Below, in pieces: positions 8,687 to 17,515 of a stretch of 64,000 bases of DNA. A program made the position numbers and the translations under genes. Origin of the DNA: [Pantoea] beijingensis. GTDB lineage: Bacteria; Pseudomonadota; Gammaproteobacteria; Enterobacterales; Enterobacteriaceae. Where the stretch lies: positions 1,364,001-1,428,000 of the forward strand of contig NZ_CP071409.1 in NCBI RefSeq assembly GCF_022647505.1. Direction: 5' to 3'. The number at the start of each line of letters is the position of its first letter. Positions within the stretch are counted from its first letter, which is position 1. The notes under the pieces are model-generated. The model searched no databases. It saw only the letters and a list, made by a program, of their open reading frames with translations, and was not told where the DNA came from.

Positions 8687-8715
8687 GTTGCTCACTTCAA
8701 CAAGAAGTGAGCAAC
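8687..8715. other. Strong inverted repeat upstream of the transferase gene
   Basis: GTTGCTCACTTC and GAAGTGAGCAAC are perfect 12-bp arms around a 5-base loop. Neither side has a long T-run, so it is not a clean terminator in either direction. It could be a terminator for the 68-residue gene to its right or a protein-binding palindrome. Confidence 0.7.
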
Positions 8716-8770
8716 AGTGATATACGGACAAATTTGTCGTCCTGAGACTAACGTTATGCCGCCCGACCTG

Positions 8771-8977
8771 TCAATCGTTGGGCGGAATACTAAAACCTTT
8801 TAACGATACAATGAAATGATGATGCCCTTTGGTAATTCTGGCACCTTTTTCACACCAGCGACTGGCAAGGCGGAAAAAGTCGTCGCTATCGATATTGTAG
8901 GCCAGTTCCACTTTATTAATCCCTGAATGCAGCAGTTCTTCGGCATCTTTATCATTTTTAGCTTTGATGGCTACCAT
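8771..8977 (-). CDS. Hypothetical 68-residue protein
   Basis: The protein MVAIKAKNDKDAEELLHSG... has regular alternating structure with motifs such as DSDDFFRLASRWCEKGA and a histidine-rich KGHHHFIVSL near the end. It is soluble and has no membrane segment. I chose ATG 8977, with AGGACT upstream; an in-frame GTG at 9013 would add 12 hydrophobic residues but has a poorer site. I do not recognise a family. It is separated from the transferase gene by the strong hairpin, so it is probably transcribed alone. Bases 9014-9246 upstream show no gene. Confidence 0.6.
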   Translation of the reverse strand: MVAIKAKNDKDAEELLHSGINKVELAYNIDSDDFFRLASRWCEKGARITKGHHHFIVSLKGFSIPPND

Positions 8978-9246
8978 GATACGGAGTCCTGAAATGAACA
9001 ATGTTGAAATCACATCATAAGAGGTTTATGTGACATTTTTGTTGCATTTTAATGACTGAGGGGAAAGGTATGAACTACGCCACATTTCCGGCCTGCTCCG
9101 TACTATCTATAAACACACGTCAGCATCCCGGCCGTTATTGAGTCTGGAATGCGGCGTATGACAACCGGAAGCGGGATGTTCCAGCTGTCGTCACGTATTA
9201 CAGTTTAATGAGTAAGCTTTACCCGCGCATACCACGTTACGTGTTA

Positions 9247-10158
9247 TTACATAAATACGCTGGGAATAATAATTGCAGCAAAGATTGCAGCAATCAGCGA
9301 ATGTTTCACCCAATAATAAAGTGTACGGTTGCGCTTCTTCATATTCTGTCCTGCATCACGGATGCTATTAACATACTTGAAGATACGATTAATAACGCCA
9401 GTATGATCGTTTTCATCATTAGGTGAACTGGCCGCAGCCATTAACGTCGTGCCTACCCAGTGGTTCACCGCCTGAGCCCAACGCCACCTCATCGGGCGTT
9501 CTATATCGCAGAAGAATATAATTCGTGTCTGCTCACTTTTATTTTGTGCCCAATGCACGTAAGTTTCGTCAAACAAAACTGCTTCGCCATCGCGCCAGCT
9601 ATGTCGCTGTTGATCTACCTCGATAAAACAACGGTCATCATTCGGCGTTTGTAAGCCCAGATGATAACGAATTGAGCCAGCGTAGGGATCGCGATGCTTA
9701 CCGAGATAGCTACCCGCCGGTAGTTCTGCAAACATTGCCGCTTTGATTGAGGGTATTTTACTGACTAAGTCCGTTGTGAACGGGCAAAGTTCACGTGCAG
9801 AAGGGTGAGTATCGCTGTACCACTTCAGATAGAAACGTTTCCATCCCCGTTTAAAGAACGTATTAAATCCGGCATCGTTATGCCCCTGGGCGGCTTTAAT
9901 ATGTCCCTGCAAACGTACCGCCTCGTCACGGATAGTTTGCCAGTTATCGGTAATAATCTGTAATTCAGGAAAATCTTTGGTATCAAAATAGGGTTGTTTT
10001 GACGGCAGCGTTGAAAATGCCGTCATAAACATATTGATCGGAGCGATGAATGTAGAGTGATCAAACAATTGGCGCGATAGCTTTTGTTTCTCTTTACCGC
10101 GCGAATGTGCATACAAAACGCTAATAATAAAAATACCAAGGATGATTGCTGCAACCAT
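9247..10158 (-). CDS. lpxO: LpxO-type lipid A 2-hydroxylase (Asp/Asn beta-hydroxylase fold)
   Basis: LpxO hydroxylates the secondary acyl chain of lipid A using Fe(II), oxygen and 2-oxoglutarate, at the inner face of the inner membrane. The 303-residue protein has an N-terminal membrane anchor (residues 2-18), the core FFKRGWKRFYLKWY, the iron-binding LPAGSYLGKHRDPYAGSIRYHLGL with the His-x-Asp pair, the distal His in FDETYVHWAQN, and a C-terminal hydrophobic segment (last 25 residues). Length and architecture match Salmonella LpxO; the wider family includes aspartyl/asparaginyl hydroxylases. ATG 10158 has AAGGAA just upstream, so the longer frame from 10188 is less likely. Confidence is high for the family and moderate for lipid A as substrate. 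Confidence 0.85.
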   Translation of the reverse strand: MVAAIILGIFIISVLYAHSRGKEKQKLSRQLFDHSTFIAPINMFMTAFSTLPSKQPYFDTKDFPELQIITDNWQTIRDEAVRLQGHIKAAQGHNDAGFNTFFKRGWKRFYLKWYSDTHPSARELCPFTTDLVSKIPSIKAAMFAELPAGSYLGKHRDPYAGSIRYHLGLQTPNDDRCFIEVDQQRHSWRDGEAVLFDETYVHWAQNKSEQTRIIFFCDIERPMRWRWAQAVNHWVGTTLMAAASSPNDENDHTGVINRIFKYVNSIRDAGQNMKKRNRTLYYWVKHSLIAAIFAAIIIPSVFM

Positions 10159-10314
10159 TTTCCTTCCCTTTTTCTTCCTTTCACACACAAATACACATTC
10201 CGCACGAGGCAGAATGTGGTATCAGAATTTTATCGCGGATAATGTAAAGTAAATTTTGTGTAAGCGTTTAGCTGCAAATGCGCAGCTTTCGCCTTGTCGA
10301 AGGGGCCAGGAGAT

Positions 10315-10644
10315 TTATATGTTGGTTACGTTATTCATGATTGTGGCACCACAGATAATGAGCACCATGGCAAGGATTGCGGGTAGGTCCGGTTTCTGCT
10401 TATAGAGGAGCATAGAAAAGAGGGTGACGCCGACAATACCAAAGCCACACCACAGCGAATAAGCCACGCTAACGGGAATGGTTCTCATGGCGTGTGACAG
10501 CGCGAAATAACATACTCCGTAAGCGCAAATCACCAGCAATGAAGGTGCCAGCCTTTGAAAACCGTTGGTTTTTTTGATCATTGACGTACCAGTGATTTCT
10601 GAACCGACAGCCAGGGCCAGCCATAAAAACCCAGGGTTGAGCAT
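10315..10644 (-). CDS. Small multidrug resistance (SMR) efflux protein, second of pair
   Basis: A 109-residue, four-helix membrane protein of the SMR family, which exports cationic drugs or polyamines by proton exchange. The essential membrane Glu is seen in LALAVGSEITGTSMIK near residue 15. Further marks are ALSHAMRTIPVSVAYSLWCGFGIVG and a C-terminal helix ending ICGATIMNNV. It follows the other SMR gene after 17 bases. Such pairs, for example MdtJ/MdtI or EbrA/EbrB, work as antiparallel heterodimers. I cannot assign the substrate. Confidence 0.88.
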   Translation of the reverse strand: MLNPGFLWLALAVGSEITGTSMIKKTNGFQRLAPSLLVICAYGVCYFALSHAMRTIPVSVAYSLWCGFGIVGVTLFSMLLYKQKPDLPAILAMVLIICGATIMNNVTNI

Positions 10645-10661
10645 CGATGCGTCCTTTAAGG

Positions 10662-11075
10662 TTAATTAGCGGCGTTGTCGTCAAAGGACACGGTGGTAGC
10701 ATCAGATGGCAGGATCTCCGGCTCATTGCTGCCCATTTTGGAAAATAAATTTATGATAATAATACCGCAGCCGATGAAGGCCATACCAATTATTGCCGCG
10801 GGATCCGGATGCTGACCGTAGAAAACCACACCGAATGTTGAAACAAGTAAAATACCGGTTCCTGACCAAGTCGCATAAGCAAGGCCGACGGGAATATCTT
10901 TGACGGCATGCGACAGTGAATAGTAGCAGATACAGTAGAGAGCGACGATCAGCGCCAGTAACAGCGTTTTGTTCATACCGGCACTGTTATCAAACATCCG
11001 TAACGTAGAGGTAGCCGAAGTTTCTGACAGGATAACCAGTAGCATCCATAACCAACATTTTGTTTTTGAAGACAT
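10662..11075 (-). CDS. SMR efflux protein, first of pair
   Basis: A 137-residue SMR protein with four hydrophobic helices. The conserved membrane Glu is in LLVILSETSATSTLRM. DIPVGLAYATWSGTGILLVS matches the family's third-helix region. It has a soluble C-terminal tail of about 30 residues rich in Asp, Ser and Asn, longer than in its partner; MdtJ-type subunits also have such tails. I chose ATG 11075, with a weak GGAATTGAG site, over the frame opening at 11147, whose first 24 residues look unlike an SMR protein. It forms an operon with the next gene. Confidence 0.85.
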   Translation of the reverse strand: MSSKTKCWLWMLLVILSETSATSTLRMFDNSAGMNKTLLLALIVALYCICYYSLSHAVKDIPVGLAYATWSGTGILLVSTFGVVFYGQHPDPAAIIGMAFIGCGIIIINLFSKMGSNEPEILPSDATTVSFDDNAAN

Positions 11076-11409
11076 AATCTCAATTCCGGTTTTACGCTTT
11101 AACATTACTGTTGCAACATCATTGTTGGCAACATCACTGGGCTGCACGTTGTAAATTCAGGAAAACGCGAGATTATTCACTATGAATATGACAGAAAGAT
11201 AACAGTAATGTCATTGGGCTATGGGATTAGCCCTGTCCGGAAAATGATGCTACCAATGCCTGGTTAATTCCTGAGCGTTCTTCGCATGTTTACAGCATGA
11301 GACGGTAGGGGAATAACCCTCATTGTCAGCAAAGTTGTCACCCCCTCTGAAAAATCAATCTGAGGGCGATGGAGTGACAGATGAAACTTATTTCCCCCGA
11401 ACGAAAAGC

Positions 11410-11917
11410 CAGCGTGATGGCAAAACTGCTGTCGCGGTCCCGTTCGATGACGACGCAGACGCCATCCATACCAACCGCTACGGGCAATCTGAAGTAACCC
11501 GGCACATCGCGTTGATGCGAAACTCAGCCTGATGTTTATCGATGAAGACAGTCTTCACTTCAGGCGCTTCGCGAAGTATGTCGCGGCCTTTTGGAGAATG
11601 GCCAGCTCCTCTGCCTGCTCAGCCAACTGGCGTTTCAGGCGGGCATTTTCTGCGGCCAGTTCGTTTTCACGTTCGCTGGATGTCAGCTGCTGCTGCTGTT
11701 TGCTGCGCCAGTTGTAGAGCTGGGATTCATACAGGCTGAGTTCGCGGGCTGCTGCAGCAACACCGATGCATTCTGCAAGCTTCAGGGCTTCATCACGGAA
11801 TTCAGGCGTGTACTGTTTACGTGACGCTTTGCTGATTTATACTGGTTTTTTCATGAGTTACCTCTGATTGAGAGTTTACTCACTTAGTCCCGTGTCCACT
11901 ACTGGCGGGTAGGATCA
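11410..11917 (-). mobile_element. IS3-like element remnant
   Basis: Read on the minus strand, the left end TGATCCTACCCG at 11917 and the following bases closely resemble the start of E. coli IS3. The first transposase frame begins at ATG 11851, but codon 6 is TAA. Beyond it the text continues KQYTPEFRDEALKLAECIGVAAAARE, then the coiled-coil part and ILQKAATYFAKRLK. The second frame begins DKHQAEFRINAMCR and breaks up near the stretch for ARSGWYGWRLRRH. The right end is missing. Thus it is an inactive fragment of about 0.5 kb. Confidence 0.8.
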
Positions 11918-12039
11918 CCCTTCTAAAACAGATGGGCGTCTAACGTACAGGCAAGAGGTAAGTTTGGGGGGTAATCCCCCCGAAAAACCGGTGTGTTCAT
12001 AAGTAGAATTTTCTCGTAACCTGAACCGGGGATAATTCT

Positions 12040-12306
12040 ATGAAAAAATCACGTTTTACCGACAGCCAGATCATGGCCATTCTTAAGCTTGCCGAGGCCG
12101 GAACGCCGGTGGCTGAACTGTGCCGCGAGCATGGCATGAGCAGTGCCAGTTTCTATAAGTGGCGTTCACGCTTTGGCGGCATGGATGCCTCCATGATGAC
12201 CCGCCTGAAAGAGCTGGAAGAGGAAAACCGCCGTCTCAAAAAGATGTATGCCGAAGAGCGGCTTAAAGCCGAAATCATTCAGGAAGCCATGGCAAAAAAG
12301 TGGTGA
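12040..12306 (+). CDS. IS1222-like transposase OrfA
   Basis: An 88-residue DNA-binding protein of an IS3-family element. It has a helix-turn-helix ([18 protein letters not shown] to [20 protein letters not shown]) and a leucine-zipper-like coiled coil ([20 protein letters not shown]). Near the end lies A6G at 12294-12300, a standard slippery site where a -1 shift fuses OrfA to OrfB and makes the full transposase. This copy appears intact. Confidence 0.9.
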   Translation: MKKSRFTDSQIMAILKLAEAGTPVAELCREHGMSSASFYKWRSRFGGMDASMMTRLKELEEENRRLKKMYAEERLKAEIIQEAMAKKW

Positions 12307-13127
12307 AGCCATCGTGTCGAAAGCGGATGGCACAGGATGCGGTCAGAAACCAAAGCGTCAGCATACGTTTTGCCTGCCAGCTGTTTGTCATCAGCGAAAG
12401 TTGTTATCGCTGGCAGCCTCAGCTGGATGAAGAAAACACCGTTATCGCCGACTGGCTGCTCCGTATCACTGACAGTCAACGCAACTGGGGGTTTGGTCTG
12501 TGCTTTTTGTATCTGCGTAACGTAAAAGGCTTTAAATTCAACCACAAAAGAGTTTATCGCATTTACTGCGAATTGTCGCTGAACATGCGGATCAAGCCGA
12601 AAAAACGACTGAAACGGGATAAATCCGAACCTCTGGCGGTGCCTGGAAGCAGCAATGAATGCTGGTCGATGGACTTCATGCATGAGCAATTGTCGGACGG
12701 CTGTTCAGTCCGTTTACTGAATATTATTGACGACTTTAATCGTGAGGCACTGGCCATTGAGGTGGATTTTTCTCTGCCTGCAAATCGGGTGGTAAGGACT
12801 CTCGAGCAACTCATTGAATGGAAAGGTAAACTGGCAGCAATACGCTGTGATAACGGGCCAGAATATACAGGAAAAATACTGACGTCATGGGCAACTCAGC
12901 AGAATATCACGCTGCGTTTTATTCAACCCGGCAAACCTCAACAGAATGCCTATATTGAACGATATAACCGGACAGTGCGTTATGACTGGCTGGGTCAGCA
13001 TATATTTTCATCGCTGGGCGAATTGCAGGACTATGCCACACGATGGCAATGGTTTTATAATCACGAACGACCGAATATGGCACTGAATGGCTTCACACCG
13101 ATGCAACATATTCAACGTATGAACTGA
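12300..13127 (+). CDS. IS1222-like transposase OrfB (catalytic)
   Basis: A 275-residue DDE/RNase H-fold catalytic part of the transposase, read after a -1 frameshift from OrfA. The triad is complete: Asp in [12 protein letters not shown], Asp in [10 protein letters not shown], and Glu in [18 protein letters not shown] 12300 is only the formal start of the frame. The gene ends [15 protein letters not shown], just inside the right inverted repeat. Since both frames and both ends are present, the element may still be active. Confidence 0.9.
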   Translation: MVKPSCRKRMAQDAVRNQSVSIRFACQLFVISESCYRWQPQLDEENTVIADWLLRITDSQRNWGFGLCFLYLRNVKGFKFNHKRVYRIYCELSLNMRIKPKKRLKRDKSEPLAVPGSSNECWSMDFMHEQLSDGCSVRLLNIIDDFNREALAIEVDFSLPANRVVRTLEQLIEWKGKLAAIRCDNGPEYTGKILTSWATQQNITLRFIQPGKPQQNAYIERYNRTVRYDWLGQHIFSSLGELQDYATRWQWFYNHERPNMALNGFTPMQHIQRMN

Positions 13128-13165
13128 TTCTACTTATCACCTCCGTTAAAAATGGGGGGACTACC

Positions 13166-13726
13166 ATCCGACTTAAAGCGCCTACCTGCGCTTTGCGCTG
13201 GCTACTACCGAAACTGGAGCAAATGCATCCTGATTTACATGTTTCCCTTACCACGACCACTGACCACAGCAGTCAGTTAGAGAATTATGATGTCGTCATT
13301 GTGTATGGCAATCCGCAGGAAAAAGGATATACGCTATTTGAAGAAGCACTGACACCGGTTATTTCAGCTGACCTGCTGGAGTAGGAACATCTGACGCTGG
13401 CTGAACTATCACGATTTACGTTTTTGCACCCGACAGGTGACAGTACTGACTGGAATTTATGGCTTAATACGAAGGAAATTCAAGTGGACATGAAGCGGAA
13501 CCAGCACTTTGACACCATGGATCTGGCCATTAGTGCCGCTATTCAGGGATTTTGCATCACAGTCGCGGATGTTAATCTCATCCAGGCGGATGTCGCAATG
13601 AAACGGTTAGTCGCACCTTTCGATTATCAGGTGAAAACAGGGGCAGTGTACAGCCTGTTACGGCGTGAACAGCAAGAGACGCCCCCTCTTCTGCCTGAGC
13701 TGGTGACCTGGCTGTGCCAGAGATAA
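13166..13726 (+). pseudogene. LysR-family regulator, decapitated and with an amber codon
   Basis: The frame begins directly at the end of the IS with IRLKAPTCALRWLLPKLEQMHPDLHV, the start of a LysR effector-binding domain of the GcvA type. It has TAG at 13382-13384 and continues in the same frame with EHLTLAELSRFTFLHPTG to ITVADVNLIQADVAMKRLVAPF and a stop at 13724-13726. The DNA-binding half is missing; it is not found left of the IS, where the IS3 remnant lies. Both lesions make it inactive. Confidence 0.85.
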
Positions 13727-13770
13727 GCGTTGGTGCACACACCGTATGGCCACATGTCCCTTGCTGAAAC

Positions 13771-15117
13771 TTAGCACAACCCGCAGCGCTGTTTACTCGC
13801 GTATTCATGCGCAGCGTAAAGCGCCATTTCATCATGCACAGTAGCCCCCAGCGCAGCTTCAAACTGCTGACGGCTGGCGTGTCCCTGCGAAGATTGCGGA
13901 TTATCTCCTAAATTTGACTGGAAAATACCCGCTGCGCTCACCGGCAGAAAATCCTCATACATCAGCGGCGTGGCGACCAGACATCCCTCGGCTATAAAGG
14001 CTTTTATGTTATCTCCTGCAGTAATTGCTCGATTTTTCCCTTTCTCCGTTAGGGCATATTCATACCAGGCGAATTTTTGTTGGCGTAATGTCGCCTCATC
14101 GTCTGGAAACACTGAGAAAACGTCGGCTAAATATTGTTGATGCTGCTGATTGTCATTCCCGCTCCCCGCTTGTGCCAGCAGACGGTCGTACTGCTCACGG
14201 CCTTTCGGCGTCAGCGCAATACCACGCTGCTCAATTTCACCAAAGCGTGCGGTATGCGTGCCAGGGCGATGATCACTGAAGATCACCGGCTCCTCCAGCG
14301 CTTTGAAGCTGGTTTGCCGCAGTAATAGTGGAATCTCACGTCGCGGGGGCCCTTCGATAATGGCTTTCGGCGTAATACCGTATTGCGGCATTAGCGCCTG
14401 CACGCGATCAATATCCAGCGTACGTGGTGTCAGGTGATTAATATGACAGCCCGGAAAACAAACAATATCTGCAATAAGTCGGTGCTGCTGGTGTAATGCC
14501 TGATACGTTTCACTGTCCACCGTGGTTTTCTGGTGCCAACGGAACGTTTCCAGCGCCTGAGTGACAAACTCTTCCGCTTGCCTGGCATTGAGTCCACCCT
14601 GTTGCTGATGCAGCATAACCAATTCACGGCATTCAGGTGTGAAAATATCGCGGGCCGCGAGGATCTCCGCAGCGCGCTGACGTAGACCCTTATCGTTAAT
14701 TAATTCCAGCCGCAACAATGAGGTAAATAAACGGAATGGATTACGCTTTAACGCTGCCGGAAGCAAAGGACGGAAAGCGGTTGAATGCACCGGTACACCA
14801 GCCTGTGAGAGATCGTAATACCCGACCGGGTGCATCCCCATAATAGCAAACAGTTGCCGCAGCATACTGAGTTCATCCGCGGTTCCTACGCGGATCGCAC
14901 CGTGACGCTCCACCCCCAGACGGGTCAGCTCATCATGATCGCGCATACGTGCTTCCAACGCGGGATCGAGCTGAAAAACCTGTTCATTCACCTGCGCAAC
15001 CAATGACAATAATACGCCATATTGTGGGACTTCCTGCTGATACATGGCTGACATCGCTTGTGAGAAACTCGTTCGTATCTCATCTTCGCTAATCCATTGG
15101 TCGTTTGGCTGATTCAT
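13771..15117 (-). CDS. hglS: 2-oxoadipate dioxygenase/decarboxylase (YdcJ, DUF1338)
   Basis: The family enzyme HglS turns 2-oxoadipate into D-2-hydroxyglutarate with Fe(II) and oxygen in lysine breakdown, using a VOC-like fold. The 448-residue length matches E. coli YdcJ. Likely metal ligands are His in GVERHGAIRVGT near residue 73, His in FPGCHINHLTPRTLD near 226, and Glu in the region TSFKALEEPVIFSDH near 300. These positions agree with the family, although I cannot align them here. It stands alone: the E. coli neighbour ydcI is absent, and the LysR fragment beside it is of a different type. It is enclosed by two IS1222-like copies in direct orientation. Confidence 0.88.
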   Translation of the reverse strand: MNQPNDQWISEDEIRTSFSQAMSAMYQQEVPQYGVLLSLVAQVNEQVFQLDPALEARMRDHDELTRLGVERHGAIRVGTADELSMLRQLFAIMGMHPVGYYDLSQAGVPVHSTAFRPLLPAALKRNPFRLFTSLLRLELINDKGLRQRAAEILAARDIFTPECRELVMLHQQQGGLNARQAEEFVTQALETFRWHQKTTVDSETYQALHQQHRLIADIVCFPGCHINHLTPRTLDIDRVQALMPQYGITPKAIIEGPPRREIPLLLRQTSFKALEEPVIFSDHRPGTHTARFGEIEQRGIALTPKGREQYDRLLAQAGSGNDNQQHQQYLADVFSVFPDDEATLRQQKFAWYEYALTEKGKNRAITAGDNIKAFIAEGCLVATPLMYEDFLPVSAAGIFQSNLGDNPQSSQGHASRQQFEAALGATVHDEMALYAAHEYASKQRCGLC

Positions 15118-15283
15118 AAGTGATCACCTTTTATGACGGGATGTTTTGCTGAAAAGGTAAGGTATTCGCCGGCGAGTGGGGGAAATTTTCTTAAATTTGT
15201 GATCGTGACCGGTTAAGCCGGCATAACGCTATGACGGTATCATTTCGTACACGGGATATTTTAGGTTCACGGGCATGGAAACA

Positions 15284-16036
15284 TTATTCAGCCTTCCAGA
15301 ATGTCGAATTCGGATGTTCAATATTCTTTTCCAGCACAGCGAGCCATTGCATAATGTCATTTTCATCATGCCCACTCATCGTTCTCTCCATTTCCATCGC
15401 GACATCATCAAGGTATGCGTCAAGAAAGTATTGCTTTATATGTGGCGGGATATGAGGGAGTACAGATTTTACTGTTTGATGATAAATATTCTCTTCTGTC
15501 GGCGGGGATAAAATAATAGCATGATCTTGCTGCTCGGAGGTTGTGTCTACACCGTGGTTCGCGGCTCTCAGATCTGGCAAAGCATGCAAAAATAGCTCAT
15601 GGAATGTGGTAAACGCCAGCATTCCCTGCATTTCATGATCATCCTGCCACTCCTCAGATGTTGCGTTAATCAGACCAAGCGATATTTTTACTCGATCATT
15701 ATCGGATGTTGTCACACCGCGTGGTGTTGAGCTGTTTTCCAGAGAATGAAAGTCAAACTCCACCCGATTGAAGCCGGATGGAAACGAGCGGCCAACCAGG
15801 CTCATCGCTAACATACACATCTGTTCAACCGCATTCGGAGGAAATTGACGGAAACTGACTAACCCGTCAACCCCCTGATTATGCAGAGCATAAATAGGCT
15901 GTCCGTTTAGCTCTGGCGATAATTTTCTGGGGGAAACCTGTACACTCGGCGTATTAAAATCCTCCCTTTCCAGAGGCTGATTGTTGCTATCCAGTCTCCC
16001 GGAGCGCCCACCGTTTAAAATACGACTAAGGTCCAT
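15284..16036 (-). CDS. Candidate type III secreted effector with HExxxH motif
   Basis: I do not recognise this 250-residue protein with certainty. Its N-terminus (residues 1-45) is rich in Ser, Asn, Pro and Gly and lacks a signal peptide. A middle region of beta character precedes LAFTTFHELFLHALPD near residues 141-156, where H-E-L-F-L-H resembles a zinc-protease motif. It is HExxxH rather than HExxH, a variant known from dipeptidyl peptidase III. The sequence before it recalls NleD/HopH-type (M91) effectors only loosely. Three ATG codons stand in a row at 16042, 16039 and 16036; the last has the best spacing from AAAAGG. A hrp-box-like sequence lies 28 bases upstream. Function is not established. 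Confidence 0.5.
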   Translation of the reverse strand: MDLSRILNGGRSGRLDSNNQPLEREDFNTPSVQVSPRKLSPELNGQPIYALHNQGVDGLVSFRQFPPNAVEQMCMLAMSLVGRSFPSGFNRVEFDFHSLENSSTPRGVTTSDNDRVKISLGLINATSEEWQDDHEMQGMLAFTTFHELFLHALPDLRAANHGVDTTSEQQDHAIILSPPTEENIYHQTVKSVLPHIPPHIKQYFLDAYLDDVAMEMERTMSGHDENDIMQWLAVLEKNIEHPNSTFWKAE

Positions 16037-16063
16037 CATCATGCCTTTTGCTAAATAAAATTG

Positions 16064-16092
16064 TTAGTAGCCACCAAATTTAAATTAGTTCC
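16064..16092 (-). promoter_or_regulatory. Candidate hrp box (HrpL-dependent promoter)
   Basis: Read on the minus strand: GGAACT, then 16 bases, then CTACTAA. The consensus for HrpL, the sigma factor of plant-pathogen type III secretion, is GGAACC-N15/16-CCACNNA, so each half has one mismatch. Spacing and distance to the effector-like gene are right. A chance match cannot be excluded in 64 kb. Confidence 0.45.
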
Positions 16093-16315
16093 CGTTAAAA
16101 GCTGCAAAATCATTTCCCACTGTGTTTTAGGGAAAGCGACGCTGTAATTTTCGACATTTGTCTGTGCCCCGAATCGACTGATTTCGGTGACAAAATCACC
16201 TTGCCACGAGCATAACTAATCACCGGGAGTGAGTGAAACAGCCCAACAGCCTCATGCCCGTGTCATTTCGCTGTCGCACTCAGCGGCTGCGTTTGGCGTG
16301 GCGTTCGCGATTATC

Positions 16316-16855
16316 TTACCCTGCTTTCTCTGCTTTGCGCATCCCAACGTAGAGCGCGCCACTACCGCCATGCCAGGGTTGAGCGATGCAAAATGTCTGA
16401 ACATCGTCAAATTGCCTCAGCCACCGGCTCAGATAGCTACGGATAATATTGGCGTGTGATTTATCCTGACGTCCTTTACCGTGAATAATCAGCAAATTGC
16501 GCAAACTGTCCTGTCGGGCTTGTAGCATAAACGCAAACAGTGAGCGGCGGCAGTGTTGAATTGGCTGTCTCATCAGATTGAGGCTGGCTTCCAGTTCATA
16601 TTTCCCCAGGCGCAACTTGTCCAGAACACCTTGCTGTATCCCGTCCGCCTTATATTCAAGCGGCTGGTTTAAGGGCATCGGCTCTATAAAGCCCTCAATA
16701 AGGAAATTTTCAGTCTGTTCCTGTGACAATGTCACTGCGGGGACATGCATTGGGGTCGGCTGGAGCCAGTGCACGCTGGCATAATCTTCCAGTGGTTTCA
16801 CCTCGTTCATGGCTTCACGGAACAGATCTTTATCATCAGGATCGTCAGGGTTCAT
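16316..16855 (-). CDS. smrA: Smr-domain DNA endonuclease SmrA (YdaL)
   Basis: A 179-residue protein made of an N-terminal extension and a C-terminal Smr domain (about residues 80-170). The domain shows LDKLRLGKYELEASLNLMR, the RNLLIIHGKGRQDKSHANII core and FCIAQPWHGGSGALYV, whose His and GGSGA are signature residues. The E. coli homologue nicks DNA; MutS2-type Smr domains also act on branched DNA or stalled mRNA. I chose ATG 16855, with GAGGT upstream; the track-length frame starting at 16900 has no good site. It differs from E. coli SmrA only modestly. Here it is transplanted between IS copies, away from its E. coli location. Confidence 0.9.
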   Translation of the reverse strand: MNPDDPDDKDLFREAMNEVKPLEDYASVHWLQPTPMHVPAVTLSQEQTENFLIEGFIEPMPLNQPLEYKADGIQQGVLDKLRLGKYELEASLNLMRQPIQHCRRSLFAFMLQARQDSLRNLLIIHGKGRQDKSHANIIRSYLSRWLRQFDDVQTFCIAQPWHGGSGALYVGMRKAEKAG

Positions 16856-17019
16856 AAGTACCTCATCTGAACATGTGAACGAATGAAATCGAAAAACCAA
16901 CGTAGTCTACCTCATCAGAATACAGATGCAAAAACCAACGAGGCCGGTAAAAAGCGCACTAATTATTAAGCAATATGTTCAGCTATCAACGTCACAACTT
17001 ACTTAAATGCCTGTGGGTT

Positions 17020-17235
17020 TCACTTACGTCTTGGCGCATTTTGTTTAATTGAATTTGACCAACTGAAGTCCTGAATTTCACTGGCGGGGATTTGTTTTGC
17101 CTTAGGTTTACGAAGCACTTTGGGCGGGTTGACTTTCTCTTTTGCCAGCCTCTCCTTCATCACCAGACGTTTTGCTTCTTTAGTAAACTCCTTAAGTCGT
17201 TTTGCATCCGGTTGCATTCCGAATTTTTTCACCAA
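17020..17235 (-). CDS. Hypothetical basic protein, N-terminus uncertain
   Basis: A lysine/arginine-rich frame (VKKFGMQPDAKRLKEFTKEAK ... PRRK), 71 codons from the TTG at 17235. The frame is open further upstream and reads EKEISINEFTDNEKGLIDQQVQLL in protein-like fashion, but no ATG is in phase. An ATG at 17315 lies in a neighbouring frame, so a one-base change may have broken the start. No family is recognised, and it could be a pseudogene. It lies in degenerate mobile DNA beside the truncated IS. Between it and that IS (17236-17515) I see nothing else convincing. Confidence 0.4.
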   Translation of the reverse strand: MVKKFGMQPDAKRLKEFTKEAKRLVMKERLAKEKVNPPKVLRKPKAKQIPASEIQDFSWSNSIKQNAPRRK

Positions 17236-17515
17236 CAGTTGGACCTGCTGATCAATAAGTCCTTTTTCGTTATCTGTGAATTCATTGATTGAGATTTCTT
17301 TTTCATTTTATGGTCCACTTACAGGGAGGTTTTGACAGCGTAGTGCATGTCAGTTATTTCTACCGTCCGTTATGATAATAACAGCGTGAACTGGCAAATC
17401 CTGTGGCGTCGCTACCATAACCCTGAAACGCGTTAATGACCACTCTTCAAACGAAAAGGAAGGAATGCACCCTGCTATGACAATGACATTACTCCAGGAC
17501 AGCATTAACACTCCA

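Larger units (their letters stand above)
11970..13165 (+). mobile_element. IS1222-like insertion sequence (IS3 family), complete copy
   Basis: About 1.2 kb with two overlapping transposase frames. The left end reads GGTAATCCCCCC and the right end reads GGGGGGACTACC, giving an imperfect inverted repeat that also shares ATAAGTAGAAT further in. The right end is fixed by comparison with the second copy, which has the same final bases at 18462 before unrelated DNA. I see no clear target duplication: TTTGGGG lies on the left and ATCCGAC on the right, consistent with a deletion beside the element. Confidence 0.85.

Noticed and set aside
11323..11824. Plus-strand open frames in this stretch
   Set aside because: They are antisense to the IS3 remnant's transposase text, which reads as protein on the minus strand.
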